From Epiperipatus broadwayi (taxonomy: Eukaryota; Onychophora; Udeonychophora; Euonychophora; Peripatidae): 64,000 nucleotides of DNA. The stretch is from contig JAQFVV010012403.1 in assembly GCA_028023455.1 (NCBI GenBank), positions 932,001 to 996,000 of the forward strand, in the 5' to 3' direction. Below, piece by piece: positions 1 through 12,689 of the stretch (position 1 is its first letter; the number at the start of each line of letters is the position of its first letter). The notes beneath the pieces were generated by a model. That model searched no databases. It was given only the letters and a program-made list of their open reading frames with translations, and was not told the origin of the DNA. The translations under genes and the position numbers were made by a program.

Positions 1-409
1 ATTGTTGAGATCATATTGGCAAATTAATGAATATTTTGTTTTAGTCAGTAATATTAACAATGACATGAAAAATCATCATCATCATTGTCGAACAGTGCAC
101 GTACTTACAGCCCAGAGAATGTGTTTTGGATAGAGAAAGAATGGTAGTTTATTAATAATTTTCTTTTTAAATTTATTTTATTAATTTTTTTTTTTTTAAT
201 TCTATCTCTGTCTGAACTGCATATCGCTGTAGCTGAATTATTATAGAACTAACCTAAAGTAGAGCTATTATTATTATTATTATTAAGTAAAGTAAAGTTG
301 ATTACCCGGCATAGTCGGAGGTTAATGAGGCCTTCCGGATGGATTTCCTAAGATTAATTAGGAAGCACTACAGATTATTAGGTATATATATATATATATA
401 TGTATATAT
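1..409. other. AT-rich flank, no gene seen
   Basis: No coding content is visible. A short run of ATC repeats near 71-83 resembles the ATC-rich end (minus strand) of the RTE-like LINE seen at 8263, but too little follows to call an element. Short TTA and TA simple repeats lie near 261-285 and 380-402. Confidence 0.4.
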
Positions 410-1010
410 CCCTTGCCAAGTATTAATGTATCTCAATCTCTCTTCCTAGTCTTTCTATTGCTCTCTCCATTTCTCTCAAATACAATAAAAACAAAGTAGG
501 TGACATAGGATATCATTGCTTTAGTCCCACCCCATTTTTAACTTTAACTGATGCTGTACTCCCTAATTGATATTTATAGTAATTATTTTCATACAATCTC
601 TTAATAAGATCCACTAAAGCTTTATCCATTCCAAAATGTATTAAATTTATCCAAAATCTATTTCTATTTATTCAATCTTAGGCCTTCTCTATATTTATTA
701 ATCTTCTATACACCTATCCAATTGAAAACCTCTTTGCATTTCTCCCACTATATTATTTTTTTTCATCCACTTTGCAAACATTCCAGCCACCATATATGCA
801 AAAACTTTATATAATACTGCTTTATTACTATTGGGCTATAATTAATTAACTTTCTATGATCCTTCCCATTTCATTTAAATAGTAGCCTTACTCTTGTATT
901 ACTCCAACTATCTGGAAAATCTATCTTCTGTATCATCTTATCAAAACATGATAAATATGTTTAATTTTGCCCTATGCCCTAAATTCATTAGGAACAACTC
1001 TCTACTCTAC
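410..1010 (-). pseudogene. Non-LTR retrotransposon RT fragment (LINE-B-like)
   Basis: The minus strand, read with frameshifts and stops, gives a reverse transcriptase fingers/palm stretch. A peptide like FPDSWSNTRVRLLFK (about 925-880) matches the usual 'P..W....v.pifK' lead-in, followed by an 'NY.PI' analogue, then LDRCIED, then VGLKQ and MSPTLFLLYL near the start of the span, matching the G.kQG.PlSPtLF block. The catalytic YADD region is not visible. Both ends are lost, so this is a dead internal fragment. It may belong to the same family as the C-terminal piece at 20612-21722, but the two parts do not overlap and this cannot be tested here. Confidence 0.6.
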
Positions 1011-2530
1011 TGCCATCTATTGTAAATTTGGGCAATGAATGATTAAATACTTTATTAATATTTAAAACCCATTCTGAAACTGGTTTTTGAATTTTGTCTT
1101 TATTAAAGAGGCTTAGAGATTTAAAGTTGAAGCAAAGCTGTAAAGCATATTGCAACAACCTTTTATTTCATTTTCCTAGTCAAAGCTGAAAAGTGATGGA
1201 GTTCAAACCAGATTAAGGTTTTGAACCAAATCAACCTGTTTGAATAATCATATGGGCATGATCCTAAGCTCAATATTTACATGTTTTAGTATTCTCAGTT
1301 CTTTATTATTAAATATTATGAATGCAATCCTGTTTCTAGTGTTTAGTAAGACCTTATACAAATCACAATAAGCCTCTTATAACAATTACAGACTTCATTC
1401 ACAACACATACATAGATCTGGAAGATAACAACAGAGAAATCTTTGTTTCTGGATTGCACACAAATTATTAAATTTTTAGACAGCCCTATCCACAGATAAG
1501 TCCAAATTATAACCAAAATATTAGTCACCATCTTGTAATATTGTTTCCTTGTGAGGCTACTATTGTTTCTTCTTTTACCACTGACTCACTCTGTGGAAAA
1601 ACAAATGTTATTATATATATATGTTTCTTCCCGGTGCTCTTCTTAAGGAACCCAGACTGGACCACTGAGAACAATATATTAATTTACTGATTATTTCCAT
1701 TAATTTATTGTTTAAATATAGTAGTCAGTGATAGTTATTTTCAGTTCAGTGAGTTGATTTTGGGAATAGCAAACAACAACTATTAACTAAAACCAATAAA
1801 TCTGTATGATTCCTTTTTTTAATAATGCTTACACAAGGCTGTTCAGCAGCAAATTCTTTTTTTCTTATCACCATTATGCCACCTAGTGTAAGCTTTAGTA
1901 ATTAATAAATTCCAAATGGTAGTGCTTAATCCCTATCTAGTGTTGTCCTATTCATTATTCTCAAACTGATCTCTAGCTTATAGTTTTCATTAGAGAAGAG
2001 TTTTGAATCTGGGAGCAGTTTATCAATAGGTGACATAATAGTGGTGGGATTGTAGGCTTTTTTGCCCCATGGGCTAAAAGTTTTAATGACAACAACAAAT
2101 TATCTCCTCAGTTCTCGCAATACAATTTGCTGTTACAGTTATTATTATGCATAGAATAGTATTAATTCAAGTACCTTTTATTCAAATACTTCTATTATTC
2201 AAAAATACTTTATTTTCCAAACACACATTAAAAATAAGGGAATACCTACTTGTAAATACGTAACGGTCTATTTCATCATTTAGAATTTCTAAAGGTCTTT
2301 AGAAAAATTCAAACTTTACTTAAACTTTGCACACAAACACATATTGAATGTTATTATTATTCTCTCTTTATCAAGAGTCATTACATAAATGACACTATTA
2401 GAATCAGAATCAAACTTGGGATTTTTACATACATGAATAGCCAATTTAAGGTGATGTTAGAGGCAACAATGTCTTCTTTCAGTAGAAATTTGAGAAAAAC
2501 CATTAAATTATTTACTGACTGTTGTCTTAG
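1011..2530. other. AT-rich spacer, no gene seen
   Basis: Short frames occur, including a 62-codon frame on the minus strand at 1343-1531, but they are hydrophobic, low complexity and match no family I recognise. No inverted repeat or SINE head was found in this stretch. Confidence 0.4.
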
Positions 2531-2785
2531 GTAGAATAATGTAGTTAGTTGGGGCATCATCTTAAATTTAGTATTTACAAATCAAACGATCCCAGATTTG
2601 AATCCCATCTTAGTAATGTCACAGTCAATTCAGCAACACCAGAAGAAGACGAGAGAATATTATCATCCAAAAGGTTGAGTTATATATACTATCCTGTGTG
2701 TTTATTAACAGTTGAATGTATTTGAAGAGTTTAAATAAAGTTTAGATGATGGAAATAATCCAACATATAAAGTATACTATGACAA
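2531..2785 (+). mobile_element. tRNA-like SINE (SINE-1)
   Basis: The copy starts with a tRNA-like head: an A-box-like part around 2541-2562 and a B-box-like part AGATTTGAATCCC at 2594-2606. A core follows with AGCAACACCAGAAGAAGACG, then a body ending in CAGTTGAATGTATTTG and GATGGAAATAATCCAA. The same head, core and end occur at 45.65, 55.4 and 59.5 kb. These features identify a short non-autonomous retroelement transcribed by RNA polymerase III and moved by a LINE enzyme; the partner LINE is unknown. No target-site duplication was found. Confidence 0.65.
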
Positions 2786-2880
2786 GTATTAAAAAGATTC
2801 CCCATTTTGAAAATCTATAATATTAATCTGTTAAAAATATATTATTCGATTGGATTTAATTTATAGAAAAAAAAACAATA

Positions 2881-3222
2881 ATTCTTAATCAGAAGGTGAC
2901 CAGCCTTTGACATGCGCTGTTTAATCATGTTATTAACTCACCGATATTATAGTGAGTATGCAGGAAATTCTCAAACACAAATGTAAGATAAAGAATTATA
3001 AAAGATAAGAATGGCCATCTTATCTTTGTACCTAAATGCAATTATATAGTCCAATCTAAAACATTTTGGAATGAGAGCATGAAGTTTAATCTATAACTTT
3101 TAAAAGTCTCTATCTTATGTTTGGGTTTGAGAGTATCCTACATACTCACTATAACATCGATGACTTAGTAACATGATTGAAAAATGCATGTGGGAAGGCT
3201 GACTACTTTCTGATTAAGAATA
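2881..3222. repeat. Long palindrome (about 120-140-bp arms)
   Basis: ATTCTTAATCAG at 2881-2892 is the exact reverse complement of CTGATTAAGAAT at 3211-3222. Pairing continues inward with small gaps through the sequence around 2940-2965 (ACTCACCGATATTATAGTGA) and its partner around 3140-3165. The loop is near 3030-3080. No tail or target-site duplication could be read, so membership in the HT class below is only possible. Confidence 0.6.
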
Positions 3223-3226
3223 ACTA

Positions 3227-5514
3227 ATGAAAACTACTCTTGGAAATTATATTGTTATTAAAAGCAATAGGAAAAATAATGGAACCAAAGTGGGCAAAAA
3301 TATACAACATATTTCAAAAACTAATTTTTCAAGACCAGTTATATTCATTCTATAGTAAGTTTGACTAATCAATGGATACCAGGTAATACAATGCTATAAA
3401 TCCTCAATCCCAGACTTGTTTCTGGTTTTTTCCTTCATTAAAAAAAAACTAAGACAAATCTGGAACTAATGCACTCACGCATTTAGCAATCATCTTTTAC
3501 TTCTTTATATTATTCAAACTAATAATTTGAAATTTGAAAAAAAAAAAACAAGTTTTAAATCCAGGCTAATTCCCTTGCAAATGAAGATTTTTTTTATGCC
3601 ATCTGTTATCATTTGTTCACTAAAATTTACAATAGATGACTCTAGAGTAGGGTAAAAATAACTGTTCCTGAAAAAAAATGTCATGTGATATTATTGTTGG
3701 TAAAAACAAACTCACTTATAATGGGAAGAGCAATCAATAAGATGTTAATTAAACTATGTAGAATCTGTTGTCTTTTCTCTGAAAAAATGCATCTTGGGTC
3801 GTTTGCCTTTTAAAGTGTCTCCATTCAAATGTTTCAAAATATTTAGTGAAGTGAAGGATATTAAATACATTTATAAAAGATATTACACATGGTAAAAGAG
3901 AAATGAAGTTGAATTACTCCGTATGTGTGTATTTAATTAAAAACAGATATATTAATCTTTATCTGGGATAGAGATAATCTCTAGATTAATAAATGATTAG
4001 TGATAACCATTAATGAATTTATTAAGAGTGCATAATGCTAGAGATGTAAGTGTAGTAAATTTGACACTTGTAAATCAAAATGAAATATTTATATATAACT
4101 TTCTGCCTTATTTGATGATTTGATTTTTAAAAGTATTTTTCTCTGAGCTCTTAGAGAGTCTTTTTTTTCTTTAAAAAAGGGCTTTTTTAGGTCTAATTGT
4201 TTGATGTTTTAAAGAGGTTTTTTTTCTTCAGGGAAATAAAAAAAAGCAGAAGTTAATTTGAAGCAAACAATGGGTTTCATGAATAATATTGAAAGAAAAA
4301 TATTTATTTATCATATCTATCCCCATTTTTGAGTTGTAGCTACATCAGTCAAATCGGTGTGATTAATAAAACACAAACTGGAATAAAAATAAGTAATCAA
4401 ATAATTTATTGCTTGGGAGTATAAGAAATCCAAGAATTATACATAACAAAACTGGGTCATGATTTATAAGCTTTGAGCTCCAGGATTTCCTAATGCACAA
4501 CTGCGTCAATAGTTTATTGTTCAGGAGTTTGTAAACAGTTCAAGCATCGGAGATGATAGAGATAGATCTTGAGTTCTACAGTCTGCCACATTACTAATAT
4601 GAATGGCGATTAGCTAGAATTGAAGGAACAGATAACAATTTGATCATAGTTAAAACTTTTAATGTTGCGTAGTATATGATTTCTCTTTTCTGTATCACAT
4701 GATCTAATAGTCTAGTATTGTTAATACATTACTAATATCTTCAATAATTTATTTATTTATTTTTTGATTTAGGCCAAATACTTTCAGTGTTATCAACAAA
4801 GTAATAAAAGATCTGCCATTTCTTGATAATTCAATGTCATCTATGTTGTTAATTCAACGAACATGAAGAAGAACAGATTTATTGTTCAGAACTTCGTAAT
4901 AAGTTTGGGCAACAAAAGTACCAGAACTGAAATCGGTCCAAAGATCTTATATTTCAGAGTCTGACACCCTTCAGTGCACTGAACCATGCATGGAATTTCA
5001 ATCATTATCATCAAAAGCGATCTGAAATTTGAAACACATAAATTATCTTATATTTCCAACATTTTAAAACACAATCAAGAATTTTTATTAAACTATACTG
5101 GGAACCAGAAGATATATGCTATAACATGGTCTTTGTACTTTTCTTGAGTAATAAGGACCAGGATTTGAAGCTGGAATCTATGGGCCTATGCATCTAGTAG
5201 TTATCTTTTTCACTCTAGCAGCCTAAATTTAAGAAAATCCAATGGTTTTGGAATGAAGCAAATTCATTTGCATAATAACATATATCTAAAACCAGGCCAG
5301 TTCCTGTATATTTTGATGACCTCAGTTTTATGCCAGCTAATTCTTTGGTCAGGAAATTTAATTTGAACAACAATATCATGAGACTTTTTCATATGATTTA
5401 AAGAATCTATTTTTCCTCTTTTATATCCAATCTAATGGAAAACAATTAATAAATAAGACATCCAAACAATAATTATAAATCACTAGAAGTTTATGGAGGA
5501 AGAATAATCAACAC
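3227..5514. other. AT-rich spacer with old repeat debris
   Basis: No gene is seen. The piece at about 3405-3490 resembles the inner hairpin module of HT-1 and the 28.34-kb palindrome (phrases such as CCCAGACTTGTTTCTGG and GAACTAATGCACTCA). About 5110-5230 may hold a related diverged piece. The stretches 4500-4590 and 4865-4970 look like diverged direct copies of each other. All are too decayed for a firm family call. Confidence 0.3.
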
Positions 5515-5620
5515 TGTCAAGCATTGGTGGTCAAGAGGTCAGCGATGGCTGCTTTACAAGCAGTTCTCCTGGATTAGCGGGTTCGCTTCCCGGCTGATGC
5601 TATGACACATGGGGGAAAAA
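5515..5620 (+). mobile_element. tRNA-like SINE (SINE-2)
   Basis: The head reads TGGTCAAGAGGTCAGCGATG (A-box-like) and GCGGGTTCGCTTCCCGGC (B-box and T-arm-like), spaced as in a tRNA, followed by ATGACACATGG and an A-rich tail. The same unit recurs at 31.88, 35.63 (minus), 35.87 (minus) and 54.91 kb. The acceptor stem does not close, so this is a SINE head and not a functional tRNA gene. Confidence 0.75.
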
Positions 5621-6163
5621 AAAATCTACAAATATTTCCACTTATTCTAAATTTATAGATTGACGTTATTATTTATTATTTATAAACATGGAAACATTTA
5701 CTCTATATAGAACTGTGCAAAGACTGATGATAAGAGATTTTTTAAAGAAATAAAATACAAGCTTTTGAATAATCTGAAGAGATCTGTATCTCTAGCTGAT
5801 ACTTAAAAATAATTATTAAACTTTTTTAGTTTAAATCCCTTTTTTTTAAATTATCATGTCAATATTATTACCCCCTCCTCATTGCTAATATTTCTCTGCT
5901 TTTATGCATTATCCTATTCTTATTGTATTTTTATATAAAAATATAGATTTTAAATAGCTTCTGATTGGCAAAAATCTGTATAACATCCCCTCTAAAAAAA
6001 ACGTGAAAAAAAAAAAGGCGTAAGAGTTTTATCCACCAATGAACAATATTTCTGCAGCTAATTTTCATTACACTATTCACATAGTGTAATTTTTACCACA
6101 TTATTCTCATACAAAATAGGGACTAGTTTTATCCATTTTTAACACCTTGTGGAGGGTTATAAT

Positions 6164-6576
6164 CATAGACAGATGATCAAAGATAGGTAAAAAAGGTGTA
6201 TGATCCCCAAGATACATATTTCATGTTGAACCAACACTCATCAGTAGGCTGAGATCACAATATCTTACATATATCTTTATCATTGTTTAGTATATATATA
6301 TAAACAGATAGCAAATTACTACAGTTTAATTGATAAATGTCAAACTTAATACTCTCATAACTTTGGTACAAACCACTTAATGAAAGTAAATTAATATTTT
6401 TATTAGTCATTTATTAAGTGATTTGTGACAAAGTTGTGGTGGTAGTAAGTTTGGCACTTATCAATTAAACTGTATTAATTGGCTATATATATACTGAACA
6501 ATGATAAAGACATGTGTAAGACGAAATGTATATCTTGGAGATTAGACATCTTTCTCACATATCTTTGGTCATATAC
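6164..6576. repeat. Long imperfect palindrome
   Basis: The left arm contains GATCAAAGATAG and CCAAGATACAT. The right arm contains the reverse complements CATATCTTTGGTC and ATGTATATCTTGG, and the inner parts (for example AGTTTAATTGATAA against TTATCAATTAAACT) pair well. A weak 7-bp TTATAAT direct repeat at 6157-6163 and 6577-6583 may be a target-site duplication; it is too short and AT-rich to rely on. Confidence 0.55.
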
Positions 6577-7306
6577 TTATAATTAGACTCCTCCATAAAG
6601 TATTAAAAGTAAATAAAAACTAGTTTATATCTTCCGTGACAGTGGCGCAGTAAAAATTACATTACAGAAATATTATTCATTAGTAAATAATCTCGAGTCT
6701 AATGAATGATCAATAAAAATTATTAATATGGACTTATTTTTAATTAGATGGTGAGAATGTAAATATTTTTTCCATTCTTGATTTACTTCCCATTTAAAAT
6801 AATCTAGATACCTGTTGTATGGTTGATTGTGTGATTTATAAGTCAGCTACCTGTATAAAAATTTCATCCTACTGAAAAAAAAATTCAAGTCGGTCGCAGC
6901 CTTGATTCAAACTCAAGCTGTTTTCACCATCCTAACAACAAGTTGTTGAATCATCTAACACTTTTAGTTTAAATTAATTAAATATAAAAAAACACATTTA
7001 TTTTAACTGACATTAAAAAACATTTTTAGTGTGTTTAATAAAACCACTTTTATAAATTGTTAGTTTTCTTAGAATTTGTTTTTGTAACTGTGAAATTTCG
7101 ATTACGAAAATGTTGCAGTCACAATTATAAACAAAATTATAAATAATTGTGTAGCTTCTTAAGTTTTATATTTAAATAATCATATAATTAATTACAAGGC
7201 GTATTAAGAGATAATAAATTATTTTAATTATAAACTCCATAAAAAAAAAATGAAGCATGGTGATTTAAATTACAAACAAGTCTTTCAAAATACTAACATT
7301 GGAAAG

Positions 7307-7776
7307 AGAAAGTGTGAAAATAATATTATTTCACTTTTTCTGTTATATAAAAACATTTCATTTTTAGTATATTAAATACAGAAATAATATAGCTAAATAT
7401 AAATTCAGTAAAGAGAGGGGGGGGGGAGATGAGATAGAGAAGAGAGGGAAAGGACGAGAAAGTGTGAAAATAATATTATTTCACTTTTTCTGTTATATAA
7501 AAACATTTTATTTTTAATATATTAAATACAGAAATAATATAGCTAAATATAAATTCAGTAAAGAGAAAGAGGGGGGAGAGGAGATAGAGAAGAGAGGGAA
7601 GGGAAGAGATAGGGAGAAAAAGAGAGGGAGAGGAGGAGAGAGAAGCGAAGTGACTAAGAGAAGGGAAGAGAGAAATGAAATGCGGGGATTGAAAACATTA
7701 TTATTTCACCTTTTCCGTTCTCTAAAAAAATATTTTTAAATTATTAAATTCAGAAGTGAGGAAGCTAAATATATAC
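7307..7776 (+). repeat. Triplicated block with expanded purine tracts
   Basis: A unit beginning GAAAGTGTGAAAATAATATT and ending TAAATTCAGTAAAGAGA occurs at about 7307-7413 and again, almost unchanged, at 7458-7566. A more diverged third copy lies at about 7690-7776. Copies are separated by purine tracts of AG/GGGG type on the plus strand (about 7407-7457 and 7560-7684). Near identity of the first two copies against the older third copy suggests recent unequal exchange or slippage. Nothing coding is present. Confidence 0.75.
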
Positions 7777-8262
7777 ACATATTTAAGCATACAAAGTTGT
7801 TTATATCAGAATAAATAATTCCAAAATATTAAAAAGTTTAACTGAAATTAATTTCACAGAGTGAAAATTTATAAATACAGTATAAATATTTCCTATTTAA
7901 TATCTACACACAAATACAAAAGCATTATTTTTTATAACAATTAATTATTACTTTTCTATCCAGCAAATACAACCATACCGACAAATATTAACGTTTATAA
8001 ATATTCAAATTTCATTATTTTTTAATAGTGAATATTTGGACAAAAATATTTGTTTTATAAAAATATCTACAAAACATTTTTAAGTATATGGTATTTCCAC
8101 TTATATCTTTGTATGTGTTAACAAATTAATATGAAATCTAATTCAATAAGGGTTTTAAATACCTTCCAATATATTCTAGACTTTATCTTCCTTTTTTGCA
8201 CTGATTCTAGTAAATAAATACTTAAAAAATGTCCTTCTTTATTAAATTGTCAAATATGTAAT
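7777..8262. other. AT-rich spacer, no gene seen
   Basis: Low-complexity AT-rich DNA between the purine-rich triplication and the 3' end of the RTE-like LINE. No palindrome, SINE head or coding frame was found. Confidence 0.4.
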
Positions 8263-8716
8263 ACTGTCATCATCATCGTCGATCATTATCAATTCACTGC
8301 AGGATGAAGATCTCTCTGAGTTCAATCCATTTCCGATCTCTAGCATCTCTTCGCCACATCATCCCTACATACTTTCTTATTTCATCCATCCATCTCACAT
8401 GTGGTCTTTTTCTGGGTCTTTCACAATCTCTTGGAATCCAGTTTAATATTTTAATAGTCCATCTATTATAATCTCTTCTAACAATATGTCCAGCTCAACT
8501 CTATTTTGGTCTCTTAATTCTTTCACTGATGTCAGTAACACTTGTTTATTCTCTTATGCATGCATTGTATTTTTCAATCTCTTTTTGTTATTTCTTTGGG
8601 TGGCCTAAAGTCTTTATTTTGCTTTTATGTTAAGTGTCCTAATCTCTGATCCATAAGTAAAAACTGGTAAAACACATTTATTTAAAATATTTTTTTTCAA
8701 ACACATTGCCATATTA

Positions 8717-9089
8717 ATAGTCAAAATAAGAGTCATAGATCACACGACCCTATTCTCTTAAGCTAGTAAGTTATAAACAATGAGGATTGCCAATTCCTCA
8801 ACAAGCTTTGTGATAAATGCTTAGCTAGAGAAAGCATTTAAAATATCTCTATCAGGACCTCCCCAAACCTCTGACCATGGTTTTGTGCTCTGGTGCTCCT
8901 CAGAGAGGTGCTAGGGTAGATCTAGTGTCTGAACCTACCCTAGCACCTCTCTGAGGAGTGCCAAAGCATAAAAACATGGTCAGAGGTTGGGAGGGGGTCC
9001 TGACAGAAATATTTTAAATGCTTTTTCTAGCTAAGCATTTATCACAAAGCTTGATGAGGAATTGGCAATCCTCATTGTTTACATAGTCA
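8717..9089 (-). mobile_element. Hairpin-tail element HT-2 inside the RTE LINE
   Basis: The arms at about 8776-8900 and 8930-9082 pair over more than 100 bp (for example AACAATGAGGATTGCC at the left and its reverse complement at the right end, and CTACCCTAGCACCTCTCTGA near the centre). A one-sided segment at 8724-8775 lies outside the hairpin; read on the minus strand it is CTAGCTTAAGAGAATAGGGT then GTGTGATCTATGA. A 7-bp direct repeat ATAGTCA at 8717-8723 and 9083-9089 is the likely target-site duplication, and the LINE reading resumes on both sides. The tail resembles that of HT-1 although the hairpin is different. Confidence 0.7.
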
Positions 9090-10061
9090 TATTTTCTTTT
9101 AATATTGAGTTATTTCTACCAAAAGCACTCCAACCATGTTTAATTTTATGATTAATTTCATCCATTATGTTTCCATCTGTAGTAATAATAATCAACTCAA
9201 GGTATTTGCAGTTGTTAACTCCTAAATCATCATTATCAATCTTTATTTTCATATTTTGAGCAAATCCATTGAACATTACTTTAGTCTTTTTAACATTTAC
9301 TTTTAGTCCTACTTTCTTACTTTCATCTGATAACTCTTGCAACATTTCCTGAAGCTCAACCATATCATCTGCAAAATTCAAAATGACCTAAATCTACTTT
9401 TATTTCTTTAGTTTCCCATGTTAGCACAAAATACTTTTTGCAGCACTATTGTAAAATGTTTTAGTCATAAGGAGTCATCTTATCTTACACCTTTTTCAAT
9501 GTTAACATTCCTAGTATCATTATGTAATATAATTGTTGCTATTGTATTTTTATAAATATTCTTTAGAATGTGACAATATTCTGGATCTATACCTTGATGA
9601 CCCAATGCTTTAATCACTGAAGACCTGCTTATACGATGTTTTTCATAATCTATAAATCCAAAATCATAATGGCAACTCATATTCATTAGTCTTTTCTATA
9701 ACTTCTCTCAATAACTGGATATAATCCACTGCAGTGAAACCATATTTATATGCAGCTTGTTCTTTTGGTTGGGTAAAATCCAAAGTTCTCTGTACATGAG
9801 TTGTAATTATTTTGATAACATTTTAATATAAAACTGATAAAAGACTGATAGGTCTGTAATTTCTAATATCATTTTTATCACTTTTTTAAATATTAATACA
9901 AATATTTCATTCTTCCAATCAACTGGTAAATCTTTATCATTTAGACATTTGGCATATAACTTTGCCAAACTTTTTTCTATTTTTTCACCTGCTTCTTTCA
10001 ATATATATATTATAATTCCATCACTACCTAGAGTTTTTCCTTTCTTCATAAATTTAATCAC
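9090..10061 (-). pseudogene. RTE-like reverse transcriptase domain, broken
   Basis: Three frames on the minus strand cover the RT. At 9807-10061: MIKFMKKGKTLGSDGIIIYI (the 'GkApGpDgI' block) and LPVDWKNEIFVLIFKK. At 9480-9686: FGFIDYEKHRISRSSVIKAL, where the usual FDFEKAFD has become FIDYEKHRI, and HQGIDPEYCHILKNIY. At 9079-9381: MNFADDMVELQEMLQELSDE and the GLKVNVKKTKVMFNG block. The FADD catalytic pair survives but the domain is split across frames. A second copy with the same motifs lies at 25.06-26.3 kb on the plus strand. Confidence 0.8.
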
Positions 10062-10990
10062 ATATCACTTCTTTATTTAAATTTCTGGACAATTCAGAAG
10101 ATATAATAGATGTAGGAAGTACTTGTTCTTTATTACTATATAATTCTTGATAGAACTCTTCTACACATTTTGTAATGTCATCTCTATTTCTAGTAATAGT
10201 TCCATCTTTTTATATATATTGCAGATATAAGTTTCCTATCAATACCAAAATGTTGTTTTATACTTTTGAGACTTTTATTCTTTTCTATAGCTTTTTTTTT
10301 TAGTTCACAAGTATAGTCTCTTATATCATTATCAACTCTTTTTCAGACCATTTTACAAAATTCAAGATATTCAATCCTTCTTAATGCATCATATTTATAT
10401 GTCTTCATATTCCTTTTTTTCTTCATAAATTCTCTAATCTCAGGAGAAATTTTATTGGTCAATTGCTGCTTTTTTCTACACTTTGTTGCATTTTTTTTAA
10501 ATGTATTAATTATTTTTTTATTAATTTCATTCAAATCTGAATCATGTTCAAAATCTGCTAATATTTGAAAATGATTTGTAAATTCTAATTTAAATTCATT
10601 AGAATGTTTCTGAAGATTAGGAATATCAACTGTAAATATTGGTTTTTAATAATAATTTTTGTCTCTCTAGTTTTGCATTAACATGTATCTTACAACTTAC
10701 TAATCGATGATCCCTTCCCCTGTGTTGGATTTATTAAGGATATTACAATCTTGAAATATGTATTTTCTGTTAGTCAAAATATAATTCAATTCTGTTATAC
10801 CTTCATTTAGATACTTTCACGTCTATTTCCACATTTTTCTCAAAAAAAAAAAAAAAGAATTCATACTATAATGTTTGCCTTTTCTGCAAACTCCACAAGT
10901 CTATTACCTCTCTCATTTTTATTACTATAACCAAATTTACCTACAGCACTTTTAATTGTTTATCAATGCTAGTATTAAAGTCTTCCATAA

Positions 10991-11609
10991 CAATTTTAAA
11001 ATGTTGTTTGTTTAAATAAATGAAAAAATAATATAACCCAGTTGTACATTATAATTCTGAAGAAAACTGATAGATGGCTGAAACTGTTAGATAATTTAAT
11101 AAAAATATTTAAAATTGTTAAATAATTTAATAAAAAACACTGTGTAAGTAAAAAATGTTTTTTTTTTCTTAAAGATTTTTTTAAATGCTTCTATGTTGGA
11201 AATATTCATACATGCTCATGTATTTTCTGCATACTGTTAAAGCATGCGAACGGATAGTTCTTGAATGATGTAAGTAAAATAATTCTAAATTGATGGTATA
11301 ATCATCTAGAGAGTTGTAGCATTTCCAAAAAATTGATGCTATAGTCAATTTGCATAAATTTACATAAGGCTTTGTTACAAGCATTTGTCAATTGGTAACA
11401 AGCTATGATTATGGGAACTTAGACCCTCCCGAAAGCACTCAGATAATTAATTAAGATTATTATTTGCTGTGCTATATAGTTTCATTGCATGTGAATAAAG
11501 CACAATTATAGAGTTATAAATTGTTAATGAAATAAAACCTGTTATAACTTACAGCAATAAAAAATATACCTTTTCAAATTCAACAGCAGCATCTATCATT
11601 AAACATACT
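10991..11609. other. AT-rich spacer, no gene seen
   Basis: Sequence past the truncated 5' end of the RTE-like LINE. A minus-strand frame at 11181-11384 has no recognisable domain. Confidence 0.35.
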
Positions 11610-11705
11610 GGATTATAGATAAAAGTAGGTAACCACCATTATTGTAAAAAGGATGTTGCCTTGACAACAGAATGAGATTGTTGATTGTTATGGATATAAG
11701 TACTA
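11610..11705 (+). repeat. Dispersed repeat FR1, partial copy
   Basis: The phrase GGATGTTGCCTTGACAACAG followed by AATGAGATTGTTGATTGTTA matches the repeated unit at 32.3-32.99 kb (GGAGGTTGCCGTGACTACAG then ATTGAGATTGTT) and, on the minus strand, the region at 60.8-61.2 kb. The family is unidentified and shows no coding content. Confidence 0.55.
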
Positions 11706-12689
11706 ATTAATTATTAATTACTTTCATAATAAGCATGATTATTTCAAGTCAAAAAAGTGACAACAGTATAGAGATATACAAATCACAAATATTTCCATAC
11801 ACGGAACCTGCTGGTCTTTTATTTGACATTTTGCAATGTTGTCTTTCAATCTCTTTTGCAGTAAGCTTTTGTTTTAAAAAATTGCAACACCTTGTCTATT
11901 ATTCTCTATATTATTTTATCTTTAGCCATATCTTTTGATAAAAAGAGACAATGTGGCATTTCTTTAGTGTCTCTGAGATAATGTTTATAACATAAATGGG
12001 ACTTGCTTGCATCATGGATTCATTTCACATGTCTAATTAAAGAAGGTATACAATTGTAGTAATAAACCATATAATATCTTATCCAGAAAGCTGAAGAACA
12101 TATTGATTGATGATATAATCTTGTCATCATATTTTTGGAATTTTGTAGAGCATCTTTAAATGAAATTTTTCTAATGCTTCTATGTTAAATTGACATAAAG
12201 TCCAAGTCTCATAAATTAGGTAAAATAACAGTTTTGAAAACAGTTGCCTTTTACAGGAATGGTCAGTGTCAAAGGCACGGTAACTTTGTATATAATATAT
12301 TCAATGTTTTCTCTGAATATGCAGTATCAATAATGCTTTTAGGTTTATTAAAATAATTTAGTTGCAGTAGGAATAGCAACAGTATGTTAGGATCCATGCT
12401 GCACACCAATATTTGCTTTCATTTTTCTACTTCTAAAACTACCAAGACATTTGAATTGACTTACATATTGAATAATGTAGCAAAGATGGGGGGGGGGGCA
12501 TTAATTGCTAGTTCAACATTTTTATACTTTGTATTCAAGTAAAATCAATTTAACAATGAATTATGTAAATATATTATTTTACTTTATCAAATACATTTCT
12601 AATTATTTTAAAATTAGAAGTGAAATGAATTTAGATATATATAAATAATTTTGTGTTAATAACAGTCCACCACTTAGAGGTAGTAAATG
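11706..12689. other. AT-rich spacer, no gene seen
   Basis: The 67-codon frame at 11735-11938 is hydrophobic and unrecognised. A part around 12180-12480 (GACATAAAGTCCAAGTCTCA and onward) could be old minus-strand LINE sequence, but no motif is decisive. A G run sits at 12487-12498. Confidence 0.3.

Larger units (their letters stand above)
8263..10990 (-). mobile_element. RTE-like LINE, 5'-truncated and degenerate
   Basis: Read on the minus strand, the pieces come in retrotransposon order: the end of the apurinic endonuclease (about 10990-10640), a linker (10640-10230), reverse transcriptase (10061-9090), the post-RT region (8720-8500) and the C-terminal tail (8480-8290). The element ends in ATC/GAT repeats at about 8263-8285, as RTE-clade LINEs often do. 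The clade call rests on the FADD block followed by L..S...GLK.N..KTK.M and the C-terminal DEIRKYVG..W.RDARDRKW type ending. Frameshifts and stops show it is dead. HT-2 is inserted at 8724-9082. Confidence 0.8.

Noticed and set aside
5515-5620. Functional tRNA gene
   Set aside because: A and B boxes are present but the acceptor stem does not pair, and the same unit recurs with an A-rich tail, as in a SINE.
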